DNA of 64,000 nt from Paenibacillus_AR sp051594765 (GTDB lineage Bacteria > Bacillota > Bacilli > Paenibacillales > NBRC-103111), in the NCBI RefSeq assembly GCF_051594765.1, contig NZ_JBPPGJ010000016.1, forward strand, positions 1-64,000, written 5' to 3'. Under the pieces are notes generated by a model. The model worked only from the letters and a program-made list of their open reading frames with translations. It was not told where the DNA came from and did no database searches. Below are positions 25,088-33,718 of this stretch, one piece after another (the first letter of the stretch is position 1; every line of letters begins with the position of its first letter). The position numbers were made by a program, and so were the translations under genes.

Positions 25088-25963
25088 TCAGCCGAACCGC
25101 TGGCGGTAGCCGCACCGCTTGCACAGCTCCTCCACCGCTTCCCCCCGGGAGAAGCCGTCGTACAGCCCGTTGGACCGTTCGTTCTCGATGATGTCCGAGA
25201 AGGCCTCCCGGTGGAGGTTGCCCAGCGCGATGACCCCTTCGCCGTCCAGACAGCAGGGCACCACGGTGCCGTCCACCAAGACGGCGGCCTGGCTGCGCAG
25301 GGCATAGCAGAAGCCCTTGCCGTCGTCCGCAGGTGCCTTCAGGTCCGGCCACTGGAACTCGTGGTCCAGGTTCAGGAAGATGCGCTCCGCCACCTTGATG
25401 CCCTTGCCCCGCTCGATCCGCTCCTCGATCTTGAAGTCGAGCCCGAATTCCTGCTCGATCATCCCGAGCAGCTCCCGGTTGCGGCTCCGCTGCAGGTTGG
25501 TGGAGTTGTCCTCGTCCAGGTTCCACAGGCGGAGCGAGATGACGATGCCAGACCGGAGGACCGCCTCCTTCGCGAAGCTCAGAATCCCGGTCAGGTACCC
25601 CTCCTTGTCCTCCGAGCCCTCGTGCCCGTCGAAGCTGTGGAGGGAAAAGTTGATCTGCCGGAGGGCCGGGTGGCCCAGCAGCTTGTCCTGAACCTTGCGG
25701 ATGAGCGTGCCGTTGGTGGTCATGTTGACCTTGAAGCCCTTGTCGTGGGCCAGCTGCAGCAGCTCCTCCAGCCGGGGATGCAGCATCGGCTCTCCCTTCA
25801 CGTGAAGATAGATATGGTCCGTATGCGGCTTGATCTCTTCCAGAGTATGGGCGAAATCCTCGGGCTTGATGAACTTGGCCGCCCGTTCGGTCGGCGGGCA
25901 GAAGCTGCAGGCCAGATTGCAGACGCTGGTGATCTCGATATAAACCTTCTTGAACCGTTTCAT
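25088..25963 (-). CDS. radical SAM/SPASM protein, substrate unknown
   Basis: 291 aa. The radical SAM iron-sulfur motif is CNLACSFC (residues about 15-22), followed by the GEPMLHPRLEELL glycine-rich SAM segment. The C-terminal SPASM region has FCYALRS...VVPCCLDG...CKRCGY, giving five or six cysteines for an auxiliary cluster. Family members mature peptides or modify enzymes. No short precursor peptide gene is seen nearby and no transporter adjoins it, so it is more likely a stand-alone housekeeping or orphan enzyme. ATG 25963 has GGAAGG and GGAGGAG upstream. It follows the type III restriction gene in the same direction after 124 bp, with no clear terminator between. Confidence 0.85.
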   Translation of the reverse strand: MKRFKKVYIEITSVCNLACSFCPPTERAAKFIKPEDFAHTLEEIKPHTDHIYLHVKGEPMLHPRLEELLQLAHDKGFKVNMTTNGTLIRKVQDKLLGHPALRQINFSLHSFDGHEGSEDKEGYLTGILSFAKEAVLRSGIVISLRLWNLDEDNSTNLQRSRNRELLGMIEQEFGLDFKIEERIERGKGIKVAERIFLNLDHEFQWPDLKAPADDGKGFCYALRSQAAVLVDGTVVPCCLDGEGVIALGNLHREAFSDIIENERSNGLYDGFSRGEAVEELCKRCGYRQRFG

Positions 25964-26087
25964 GAGCCTTCCGCTCCTCCCCCTTCCGCTTTCAAGCCCT
26001 TATTGTATCATGGATGCGGTGAATCTGTGGAATGTCCGTCCCTTGGCAAGCTCCGGCAGGCGGGGATAGCCTCCGTTCACCACAGCC

Positions 26088-29000
26088 TTATCCGCGGACG
26101 ATCTCCAGCAGCTTCTCGTAGCTGTCGACCACACCGTAGGCCACCCGCCCGTCATTCAGCTTGGCAAAATGCCTGCGGGCACACTCGATCTTGACCCGCT
26201 CCACCTCACGCAGCTCCAGGGTGTCCAGCGTCCCCTTCGTCTCCGCGATGAAATAGACGAAGCTCCGGCTCTCCTCCTTCAGCGCAATGGCCCAATCGGG
26301 GTGGTATTCGCCGACGGGAGTCGGAATGTAGAAGCCGCGGGGCAGCTTGGCGTAGACCAGCACCTCCTGGCCGGCATCCAGATTCCGGGCGAACTCCTGC
26401 TCCACCTTGGAATCGGTGACCACATAGTCGAACACGTGCTTTTCCGTAGGATACGCATTGCGTCCCAGTTGGCCTTGCAGCGAATTCCGCGTGAAAATGC
26501 CGGAATCGAAGGTATCATGGGTCACGTCGTACGTGATGGACGCAATGACGGCCGATGCCTTCTCCTCCCGAATCAGCTTGGCAGCCCGGAGGAGGAATTC
26601 CTCGGGATTCCGCGCGAACAGCCGAAAGGTGTCCGGACGGATACCGGACAGGATGGCGGCCACGGTCCGCCGGGTCAGCAGCGTCTCCGCCGCCAGCTTC
26701 CCCAATAGATCGAAGCGGGGAGCCCGCACCGCCGTCTCGCTTCTCCCGCTTTCTTCGCTGCCGGAGCCCTCTTCCCCCTGCGGGAGAGGCCGGGCGCCCC
26801 CGTACTCCACCCGGCTCTCCCGGGTACGGAAGGCCGTGCCCGCCTGCAGCTGCGCCTTGGACTCGATCCGCTCCATCTCGCCCTGCCGGATCCAATACCG
26901 CGCCTGCGGCACCGTCAGCTTCTCATCCAGCGCGCGGATGCAGCCTGCCACCAGCTCGTCCGAATCGAACCGGACGGTATAGACGCTTTTGCGGTTGATC
27001 CGGCTCCACAGCTCCTGGAACTCCCGCTTGTAGAACTGGTCGTTGGGCGTCAGATTCAGCAGGTTCCGTCCCCGCCCATCGTCCACCCATTCCGTCCGGC
27101 CCTCCGTGTAGACCGAGCGGATCAAGGCGGCCAACGCCTCCCGGTACGGCTCCAGCTCCTCCGGCAGCACGAGAGCACCGCCCTCGACAGCTTCATAATA
27201 GGTGCCGGTCAGCCCATCGGCGTCGTCCACGTACCCCTGACGGATGAACAGCCGGTGCAGCTTAACCGCCAGCACCTCATCCAGCCGTAGCGTTCCTCCT
27301 CGGCCATCCGACAGGACCTTCCCCGTGAAAAATCCCGCATCCGCCCTCCGGGGACGGTCCGACAGCGTCTCGGCGATCTGGCTCTGGAGCTCCTTGGCGA
27401 ACTGTTCGTAGGACTCGCTCGCCACCACGGTCAGCCGGTTGATCCCGTGAACGTCCAGCCCGGGGATGTCCGCATCCATCCGCTCACCGTCCTGATTGAC
27501 ACAGAGGCGCAGGCCCCGGCCCACCTCCTGGCGCTTCTGGATGCTGGACCCGCTGCTCTTCAGCGTGCAGATCTGGAACACGTTCGGGTTGTCCCAGCCC
27601 TCCTTCAGCGCCGAGTGGGAGAAGAGGAACCGGGTCGGCTCCTCCAGCCAGAGCAGCCGCTCCTTATCCCGCATGATCAGATCATAGGCGTCCGCATCCT
27701 CCGAATCGGTCTCCTTCGCCCCGACCTTCGGATCCGTCAGACGGCTGCTTCTCCGGTCGATGGAGAAGTAGCCTTTGTGGGTGGAGGCCGCCGCAATCTC
27801 CCGAAGATAACGGCTGTAGCCATCCCCGCCGTCTGCCACCAGCTCCGTCTCCGATGCCGCTTCCTCCGCCAGTGCCGCATACTCCTCCTCGAAGATCCGC
27901 GCGTACTCGCCCGGAAGCTCCTGTCCCTGGTCCCCGTATCGGCGGTACTTGGCCACCTCGTCGATGAAGAACAGGGACAGGACCTTGATGCCCATGGGAT
28001 AGAGCCGCCGCTCCTTTATCAGATGCTCCCGGATCGTCTCGCGGATCTGCAGCCGCCGGAGATGAGCCTCGTCCGGAGCGCCGAGGGCGTCTCCCGCCCG
28101 AAGGCTGACCCCGTTGGTGAAGCGGACGGTATTGGACCGCCCGTCGATCTCGGCCACCGTGTGGTCCCGGTAGCATTCCAGAGCCGACATGCGGTACAGG
28201 CTGTCGCCTTCACGAAGCTTCCGCACCGTCCTGCGGATTCCGCCGGCCGTCCTATGCTCGAATTCGATCCGGGCGGCAGGCTCGCTGCGCCGGCTCAGAT
28301 CGACGCCCTCGAGATAAAGATACCCCTCTCCGGCTGCGGTCTGCCGGGTGGTGATTCCGACCACGCTGATCTTCTTGACCAGCTTCATGTTGTAGGCGTC
28401 CAAGGCGTCCAGCCGGTACACCTTGTTGTAGGTTTCTCCCGCCCGGTGGGTCGCCGAGTATCTCAGGGTGAAGAGCGGCCGGAAATCCTTCAGCGCTTCC
28501 TTGGTCTTGGCCCCCTCGACGGATTGGGGCTCGTCGATGATCAGGATCGGGCGGGTGTCCGCCAGGACGTCGATGGGCCGCCGGGACTGAAAATCATCCA
28601 GCTCCATATAGATCCGCCGCGCATCCTGCCCCCGGGCGGCGAAGGCCTGGGAGTTGATGATCATGACCTGGATGCCGCCATCGGCGGCAAACCGGGCGAT
28701 CTGATGGGGCTGCCTGGAGCTGTAGACAAAGCACCGGGCCTTCATGCCGTACTGCTCCATGAAGTGGTCCTCCGTCATCTCGAAGGTCTTCAGCACCCCC
28801 TCCCGGATCGCGATGGACGGCACGACGATGATATATTGGCCCCACCCGTACTCCCGGTAGAGCTCGAACATGGTCCGGATGTAGGTGTAGGTCTTGCCCG
28901 TGCCGGTCTCCATCTCCACCGTCAGGTTGTAATGTCCCTCCAGCCGCTCGGAACGGGGGAGTCCACCGCGCTGCTGCACCTCCTGCAGCTGGCGCAGCAG

Positions 29001-29177
29001 GTCCGCCTCCGGCACCTCCACCGGACGGTTGGACACATTCCCTGTGCCCAGTGCCCACCCCGGTTCAGCGAAGGCTCCAGCCCGGCCGGGACCGGCCGGC
29101 GTCTGCCCCCTGAAGACGTCTACCACGCTACGCACCGCTTCCCATTGGAACGGCTGCTGCTTATACCGAATTCTCAT
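26088..29177 (-). CDS. type III restriction-modification system, Res subunit
   Basis: About 1029 aa. An SF2 helicase/translocase core has Walker A METGTGKT (about residue 90), Walker B with the DEPQ box (IIDEPQSVEG, about 220) and the motif SATHR. The C-terminus has a PD-(D/E)xK nuclease pattern, HPDWAIAL (about 955) followed by FIAETKG (about 980). Res translocates or slides on DNA and cuts when two inversely oriented unmethylated sites communicate, only together with Mod. The upstream Mod gene ends 17 bp before ATG 29177. A GTG at 29189 is an alternative start with a poorly placed AAGG; I prefer the ATG. A long ORF on the other strand (27447-29207) is a shadow. Confidence 0.93.
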   Translation of the reverse strand: MRIRYKQQPFQWEAVRSVVDVFRGQTPAGPGRAGAFAEPGWALGTGNVSNRPVEVPEADLLRQLQEVQQRGGLPRSERLEGHYNLTVEMETGTGKTYTYIRTMFELYREYGWGQYIIVVPSIAIREGVLKTFEMTEDHFMEQYGMKARCFVYSSRQPHQIARFAADGGIQVMIINSQAFAARGQDARRIYMELDDFQSRRPIDVLADTRPILIIDEPQSVEGAKTKEALKDFRPLFTLRYSATHRAGETYNKVYRLDALDAYNMKLVKKISVVGITTRQTAAGEGYLYLEGVDLSRRSEPAARIEFEHRTAGGIRRTVRKLREGDSLYRMSALECYRDHTVAEIDGRSNTVRFTNGVSLRAGDALGAPDEAHLRRLQIRETIREHLIKERRLYPMGIKVLSLFFIDEVAKYRRYGDQGQELPGEYARIFEEEYAALAEEAASETELVADGGDGYSRYLREIAAASTHKGYFSIDRRSSRLTDPKVGAKETDSEDADAYDLIMRDKERLLWLEEPTRFLFSHSALKEGWDNPNVFQICTLKSSGSSIQKRQEVGRGLRLCVNQDGERMDADIPGLDVHGINRLTVVASESYEQFAKELQSQIAETLSDRPRRADAGFFTGKVLSDGRGGTLRLDEVLAVKLHRLFIRQGYVDDADGLTGTYYEAVEGGALVLPEELEPYREALAALIRSVYTEGRTEWVDDGRGRNLLNLTPNDQFYKREFQELWSRINRKSVYTVRFDSDELVAGCIRALDEKLTVPQARYWIRQGEMERIESKAQLQAGTAFRTRESRVEYGGARPLPQGEEGSGSEESGRSETAVRAPRFDLLGKLAAETLLTRRTVAAILSGIRPDTFRLFARNPEEFLLRAAKLIREEKASAVIASITYDVTHDTFDSGIFTRNSLQGQLGRNAYPTEKHVFDYVVTDSKVEQEFARNLDAGQEVLVYAKLPRGFYIPTPVGEYHPDWAIALKEESRSFVYFIAETKGTLDTLELREVERVKIECARRHFAKLNDGRVAYGVVDSYEKLLEIVRG

Positions 29178-29194
29178 CCTGTTGTCCACCCGCC

Positions 29195-31063
29195 TTATAG
29201 GACCTGAACCGTCGTATGACGGGAGCTCCGCTTGAAGAGCTCCTCCGCATTGATCCGCGCCGCATCATCCCGGAATGAGGCGTCCCGGAAAACGGCCCGA
29301 CGAGGCTTGCGCCCGGCAATCTCTTGGAACACCGCGTCTTCGAGCTCCGGCTCGAAGGCAGCCATCAGCTCTCCGCCGCCCACCAGGTAGACGGTGCTCC
29401 CCCCCAGCTGCAGGGTCTCCATCGGAAGGGAGAGCTCCAGTCCGTTCTCCAGCATGACCTGGACCAGCAGGTCTTCCCCCGTCCGGTCCTCCTTGACGTT
29501 GGAGGCATAGTCGAACAGGTCCTGCTGGCTCCATTCCTCCGGCCGGTAGTAGACCTCCTTCATGTTGGAGGAGTCCAGCCGGTACACCCGGAAGCCGTAG
29601 TCCAGCTCCGCTCCCGTCTCCTCCCGTACCTTGGCGGCCGCCCGGCGGATTCGCTCCTTGCCGATCTCGCAAAGTGTGGAATAGCCGGCCTTGTACGCTT
29701 CCGATTCCTCCGGCGCAACTTCCGGAAGCTGGACCAGGATGTACCGGCGCCGGCCTCCGTCCTCCACATTCTGCCGCATGACCGCATGGGCCGTCGACGC
29801 CGATCCGGAGAAGAAATCCAGCACCAGGTCGTCCGGACCGGTGGCGATCTGCAGCAGCCGGCGGATCAGCTTGGACGGCTTCGGGTAAGGAAACAGAGCG
29901 CCCAGACCGAAGAGCTCCTTCAGCTCCCGGTTGGCCTGCGCCGAGTCCCCGGCGAACTCCCGGTCGAACAGGGTCACCGGCACCAGCCCGTTCTGGACCT
30001 CGCTCAGGTACCGCTTCACCATCGGATACGATTCCCCCTCGCCCCAGATCACTTCGTTGTCCCGGACCTTGCGCAGCCAGCTCTCCTCGGAGAGGGCCCA
30101 ATACCGGTCCTGAGGGCGGGACAGCACGATCCCGTTGGGCTTCGTAATCGTATAGTCGGCGCTGTAAGGATTATGGGCCGTAATCGGGTCGGGCTTCCAA
30201 GGACCCTTCAGGTCGTTGTCAGGATTTTTGTAGGCGTCGTTGTTCTCCCTTGGCAGCAGATTGCGCTCCCAGCCCGGGTCGGCAGCGTCCAGCTTCTTGC
30301 GCTTGGCGTAGCAGAGGATGTATTCGTGGGATTCGGAGAAAAACCGGGCCGAGTTCTTCCGGGTATGCACCTTCTGCCAGACGATCTGCGCGATGAAGCT
30401 GCTTCCCCCGAACACCTCGTCGCACAGCTTCCGGAGATTGTCCGCCTCATGGTCGTCGATGCTGATGAAGATGACGCCGTCCTCCCGCAGAAGATTCCGC
30501 GCCACCAGCAGGCGGGAGTACATCATGGACAGCCAATCGCTGTGGAAGCGCCCGTTGGCGGCCGGATTGGCCACCAGCCGGTTTCCCTCGCCGTCCCTAT
30601 GGCCCGAGCGCTCCAGGTAGCGGTCCGCCGCATCCCGGAAGTCGTCCTTGTAGATGAAGTCGTTGCCTGTATTGTAAGGGGGATCGATATAGATCATCTT
30701 CACCCGCCCCAGGTAAGATTCCTGAAGCAGCTTCAGCACATCCAGATTGTCACCCTCGATGTAGACGTTCTCCGTCCGGTCCCAGTCCGCGCTGTCCTCC
30801 CGTACCGGACGAAGGGTGTGGGTGACCGGAGCGTTGGCTTGGGCGACGGCGGCTTTTTTGCCGGGCCAGGTGAGCTGGTAGCGCTCCTTATCCCCCTCCA
30901 CAACCTCGTCCGAGAGCAGCTGCTTCAACAGCTCCCAATCCACGGCCCTGCAGATCCGCCCGCCGGCATCCCGGGCCTCCGTGATCACGTTCGGGAAGAG
31001 CTCCGCCAGCTTCTCCAGATTCCGTCCGGCTCCTCCGGCGGATTGCATCGTCAGCTTGTCCAT
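29195..31063 (-). CDS. type III restriction-modification system, Mod adenine methyltransferase
   Basis: 622 aa. Catalytic motif IV is IYIDPPYNTGND (about residue 122) and the SAM-binding motif I is LDFFSGSASTAHAV (about 415), the beta-class order of type III Mod proteins. The region between (about 200-400) is the target recognition domain. It methylates N6 of adenine on one strand of an asymmetric site. ATG 31063 has GAGGAG 10 bp upstream. I see no simple-sequence tract in the gene, so phase variation, common in other Mod genes, is not indicated. It pairs with Res directly downstream. The recognition site cannot be deduced from sequence. Confidence 0.94.
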   Translation of the reverse strand: MDKLTMQSAGGAGRNLEKLAELFPNVITEARDAGGRICRAVDWELLKQLLSDEVVEGDKERYQLTWPGKKAAVAQANAPVTHTLRPVREDSADWDRTENVYIEGDNLDVLKLLQESYLGRVKMIYIDPPYNTGNDFIYKDDFRDAADRYLERSGHRDGEGNRLVANPAANGRFHSDWLSMMYSRLLVARNLLREDGVIFISIDDHEADNLRKLCDEVFGGSSFIAQIVWQKVHTRKNSARFFSESHEYILCYAKRKKLDAADPGWERNLLPRENNDAYKNPDNDLKGPWKPDPITAHNPYSADYTITKPNGIVLSRPQDRYWALSEESWLRKVRDNEVIWGEGESYPMVKRYLSEVQNGLVPVTLFDREFAGDSAQANRELKELFGLGALFPYPKPSKLIRRLLQIATGPDDLVLDFFSGSASTAHAVMRQNVEDGGRRRYILVQLPEVAPEESEAYKAGYSTLCEIGKERIRRAAAKVREETGAELDYGFRVYRLDSSNMKEVYYRPEEWSQQDLFDYASNVKEDRTGEDLLVQVMLENGLELSLPMETLQLGGSTVYLVGGGELMAAFEPELEDAVFQEIAGRKPRRAVFRDASFRDDAARINAEELFKRSSRHTTVQVL

Positions 31064-31254
31064 CTAGACCTTGCTCCTCTCAAAAGAAAAACACAACACC
31101 GGTTGTGTTCCTGTGCCTCTATGGGGCGCATCCGAAGACGAAACCGCTTCGCGCTGCGCCTTGTGTAATTCGCCGGCGGGCTGCGGATTCCCTGCCTGGG
31201 ACGGCGAACTCGCGGACCGTTCGTCACGTCTTATTCGAATGGGACGGAACCATG

Positions 31255-31440
31255 TAACGGTTACAGGAGTCGCTATTCGTCCGATCGGAGACGGTATCGG
31301 ATTCTAACGGTTACAGCAGCGCTTATGGATGGAATATCGACCATGCGATTCGCCCGAACCGCCCCATAGCTTCTGTCACAACCGTTAGCCATCCCTAACC
31401 TGCCCGGAGGAGGAGAATAACGGCTCAGGCAACCGTTAGC
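31255..31440. repeat. intergenic inverted array C, 50-bp period, TAACGGTT core
   Basis: TAACGGTTACAG occurs at 31255 and 31305, exactly 50 bp apart. The inverse CAACCGTTAG occurs at 31379 and 31430, 51 bp apart. The layout, forward units then reversed units, is the same as in array B, and the 3' flank of the second forward unit (CAGCAGCGCTTATGG) is nearly identical to the reversed flank in array B at 24905-24918. It lies in the 485-bp gap upstream of the Mod gene. Confidence 0.7.
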
Positions 31441-31504
31441 ATCCGGCGGCCGCCAACAGGAAGGGGCCGGGATTCCAACGGCCCGTCCCTCCGTGCCACA
31501 CATG

Positions 31505-31537
31505 AAAAAACCGCCGTCCCTCACGGGAGAGCGGCGG
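31505..31537 (-). terminator. Rho-independent terminator of the CotD-like gene
   Basis: On the minus strand CCGCCG-C-TCTCCC pairs with GGGA-C-GGCGG around a short loop and is followed by TTTTTT. Confidence 0.85.
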
Positions 31538-31548
31538 CACCGACTGCA

Positions 31549-31767
31549 TTAGCGGCGTTTCTTCTTCTTCCGGCTGGATACGGACACCGGGCTGTCTGCG
31601 CACGTTACGGTGGTCACGTGCTTGTATACCGGCACACAGTGGTAACGGTTGACGATCTCAATCGGATGGATGACTTCCACCAGCTGGGGAACGTAGATAT
31701 CGTTGTTGATGACGGTCGGCGGGCACACGATGGGGCTGACGGGCGGACATTGGGGATTGTAGGCCAT
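31549..31767 (-). CDS. CotD-like spore coat protein
   Basis: 72 aa. It has a Pro/Cys-rich start (NPQCPPVSPIVCPP), a central VPQLVEVIHPIEIVNRYHCVP segment and a very basic tail (SSRKKKKRR). The P-x-V-x-VIHP-x4-N-x-H pattern resembles the CotD family of inner coat proteins, though the match is by eye only. ATG 31767 has AGGAGG upstream. A CATACTATA box upstream fits the sigma-K -10 consensus, which would put expression in the mother cell late in sporulation. Single-gene unit with its own terminator. Confidence 0.55.
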   Translation of the reverse strand: MAYNPQCPPVSPIVCPPTVINNDIYVPQLVEVIHPIEIVNRYHCVPVYKHVTTVTCADSPVSVSSRKKKKRR

Positions 31768-31807
31768 GGAGAGGGCCTCCTTTCAGGAGTGATTTTTGTA
31801 GCTACCC

Positions 31808-31816
31808 TATAGTATG
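31808..31816 (-). promoter_or_regulatory. sigma-K-like -10 box
   Basis: On the minus strand CATACTATA fits the sigma-K -10 consensus CATANNNTA and lies 41 bp upstream of the CotD-like start. It also resembles a sigma-E -10. I see no convincing -35 element at the usual spacing. Confidence 0.35.
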
Positions 31817-31860
31817 GGGCGCCGGCCCGTCTCGCTTGGACATCTGCCCGTCGGCATATG

Positions 31861-32490
31861 TCACGATCCCCGCTTCGAGCCAGCTGCCAACGCCCTCTCG
31901 AAAAACCTGCGGAAGCCCTCGTCCTGCCGGCTGTCCGCGAAGGCCCGGTTCGGACCGACGTCCAAGTAGTATCGCTTGCTATCCGGCTCGAGGGAGATCG
32001 AATCCAGGGGATAGCCCGGATTACGCCGCTCATGGGGCACGGCAGACAGCACGAACGGGCTCGAGGCAATATCCTCCCCGTCATATGCCGCCCAGGTCCC
32101 TTCACCCAGCACCAGCGCAATGCCGTTGCGGTACCGGGCCTTCAGCTCCCCTCCGTACTTGCGGGCCAACCCGGCGTAATGAAGAATCATCTCCTCATCG
32201 TCCAGCACTCTGCCCCCTACCCGTCTCACGTAGACTCCCGGCTGCTCCTCCTCCGTGACCCCCTCCAGGTAAAGCCCCGAGTCGCACGAAAACACCGGCA
32301 GCCCCGTCTGCCTGTAATAGTCCCTTGCCTTCAACACAGCGTTCTCCAGCGGGTCCTTGCCACTCTCCTCTACAGGCTCCAACGCCTGCCCCAAGTCGTT
32401 CAGGCCGATCAGCTCGATCTCCAGCCCCTTCAGCATCTCCCGCATATGGCGCAGCTTGGCTGGATTGCTCGTCCCGTACAAGAGCTTCAT
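31861..32490 (-). CDS. non-canonical purine NTP pyrophosphatase (Ham1/RdgB family)
   Basis: 209 aa. The N-terminal substrate motif TSNPAKLRHM corresponds to the T-x-N-x-x-K motif of the family. The acidic segment CDSGLYLEGV matches the conserved DSGL box with the catalytic aspartate. Enzymes of this family hydrolyse ITP, dITP and XTP to monophosphates and keep damaged purines out of nucleic acids. The middle part is more divergent than in E. coli RdgB, so this may be a paralogue. Its ATG overlaps the stop codon of the C39 lipoprotein by 4 bp (ATGA), which implies coupled translation with a partner of no obvious relation. Confidence 0.85.
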   Translation of the reverse strand: MKLLYGTSNPAKLRHMREMLKGLEIELIGLNDLGQALEPVEESGKDPLENAVLKARDYYRQTGLPVFSCDSGLYLEGVTEEEQPGVYVRRVGGRVLDDEEMILHYAGLARKYGGELKARYRNGIALVLGEGTWAAYDGEDIASSPFVLSAVPHERRNPGYPLDSISLEPDSKRYYLDVGPNRAFADSRQDEGFRRFFERALAAGSKRGS

Positions 32491-33479
32491 GAATGTTCCT
32501 CCTTATAAGTCAGAGCCTGACGTCCCAGCTGCTCCCAGGCCTCGATGAACGCTGCGCGTTCGGCCTTCTGTCCCTTGTCCCCGGTCAGAGGGTTGTTGAA
32601 ATAGACGGCATCCTCGTCATAGCCCACCAGCAGCACCGCATGAATGTTCCATACCGCCCGGACCACCCTGCCCTCCGTCGTGCGCCACTCCACCCATTCC
32701 GATACCGGGTGGAAATCCTCCGTCACCCATAGGATGACGGGCTGACCCCGGTCCACCGCCTGCTCCACCGCGCCAAAATCCTGCCCCGTCAAGTTCCGGG
32801 CGCCCGCTGAATACACCAGCCCAAACACTTGGGCTAACGGGCCGGCGTTGATGGAGTAGCCGATCGATTCTCCGCGGATATCGCCGACGAACCCACGGTC
32901 CGGATCTCCCCAGACCTCCAGCTGTCCATCCGTTCCAAGCTGCGGCTCCGTCGGATCCTTCGGCAGAAGCGCCTCCAGCTCCTCCTTCGTATATGGCAGC
33001 CCCAGATATGCGGTCAGCATGGCCAGGCTCGTCACCTCGCAGCCGTTCGGGTATTCCGGGAGCTGCCGGATGAGCGGCACGTCCAGCAGGTGCGGGGTGC
33101 GGACGGAGTCACCTGGCGAGCCTGATGCAGTTGCGCCTTCCGACGCTGCTTGCAGGCCTGACGCAGCTGCATCAGTCGCCCCGGGCGCATCTGGCGGACT
33201 TCCATCTGACGCCTCCGAAGCACTTGCCGCACCCGGCGTGGCCTGAACACTTGGTGCTGCCGCTGAAGCGGACGCAGCCGGTGATCCCGTTCCTTCCGCC
33301 TGACCCTTCGGGAGCCCCCCGGTTTCCGGGTCAAGCCGGGCATTCCCCAGCGCTGCGGCTTCTTCAACCGCCGGCTCCGTTGAGCGATCGTGCTGGGCCT
33401 TCGCCTCCGTGCAGCCGGTCAGGACCAGCGCGACCAGGAATGCGATTAACCACGACGGCAGCGTCATTTTCCACACCAT
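32487..33479 (-). CDS. C39-family cysteine peptidase-like lipoprotein
   Basis: 330 aa from ATG 33479 (AAGGAGG 10 bp upstream; a longer frame lacks a binding site). The signal peptide ends in the lipobox LTGC. A low-complexity Ala/Ser/Pro-rich spacer (about 25-125) leads to a papain-like domain: DVPLIRQLPEYPNGCEVTSLAML with the catalytic Cys near 148, and NIHAVLLVGYDEDAVYFNNPL with the catalytic His near 280. This is the BtrH/C39-like 2 type, usually a surface peptidase of unknown substrate rather than a bacteriocin leader peptidase. The spacer would hold the domain across the wall. It is translationally coupled to the downstream Ham1-type gene. Confidence 0.85.
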   Translation of the reverse strand: MVWKMTLPSWLIAFLVALVLTGCTEAKAQHDRSTEPAVEEAAALGNARLDPETGGLPKGQAEGTGSPAASASAAAPSVQATPGAASASEASDGSPPDAPGATDAAASGLQAASEGATASGSPGDSVRTPHLLDVPLIRQLPEYPNGCEVTSLAMLTAYLGLPYTKEELEALLPKDPTEPQLGTDGQLEVWGDPDRGFVGDIRGESIGYSINAGPLAQVFGLVYSAGARNLTGQDFGAVEQAVDRGQPVILWVTEDFHPVSEWVEWRTTEGRVVRAVWNIHAVLLVGYDEDAVYFNNPLTGDKGQKAERAAFIEAWEQLGRQALTYKEEHS

Positions 33480-33647
33480 CGGGTGTTCCCCTCCTTCCGA
33501 AGAGCCGCCGGCAGCCTCTGCAGCTGCTGGAGCTCCATCTCTTTCTCTCCCGTTAAAAGCACACTCTATAGTGTAGGGCATTTCCAGACATTTCACTAGA
33601 CATTGAAATCCCAGCATGATTTTCCGGCCCAAAATTTGTAAGAGCCA

Positions 33648-33676
33648 TTGACTCCTTCATCACAAGGGGATATATT
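33648..33676 (+). promoter_or_regulatory. sigma-A promoter of the ABC exporter operon
   Basis: TTGACT (33648-33653), a 17-bp spacer and TATATT (33671-33676). Immediately downstream the palindrome GTATATAC (33679-33686) covers the expected start site and could be the operator for the GntR regulator encoded at the end of this operon. Confidence 0.7.
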
Positions 33677-33718
33677 GTGTATATACGATAATCACAATTT
33701 CTCAAGAGGAGGTTCCCT

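Noticed and set aside
27447..29207. 586-codon ORF on the plus strand
   Set aside because: It is a shadow of the Res gene with no binding site and no recognisable domain.
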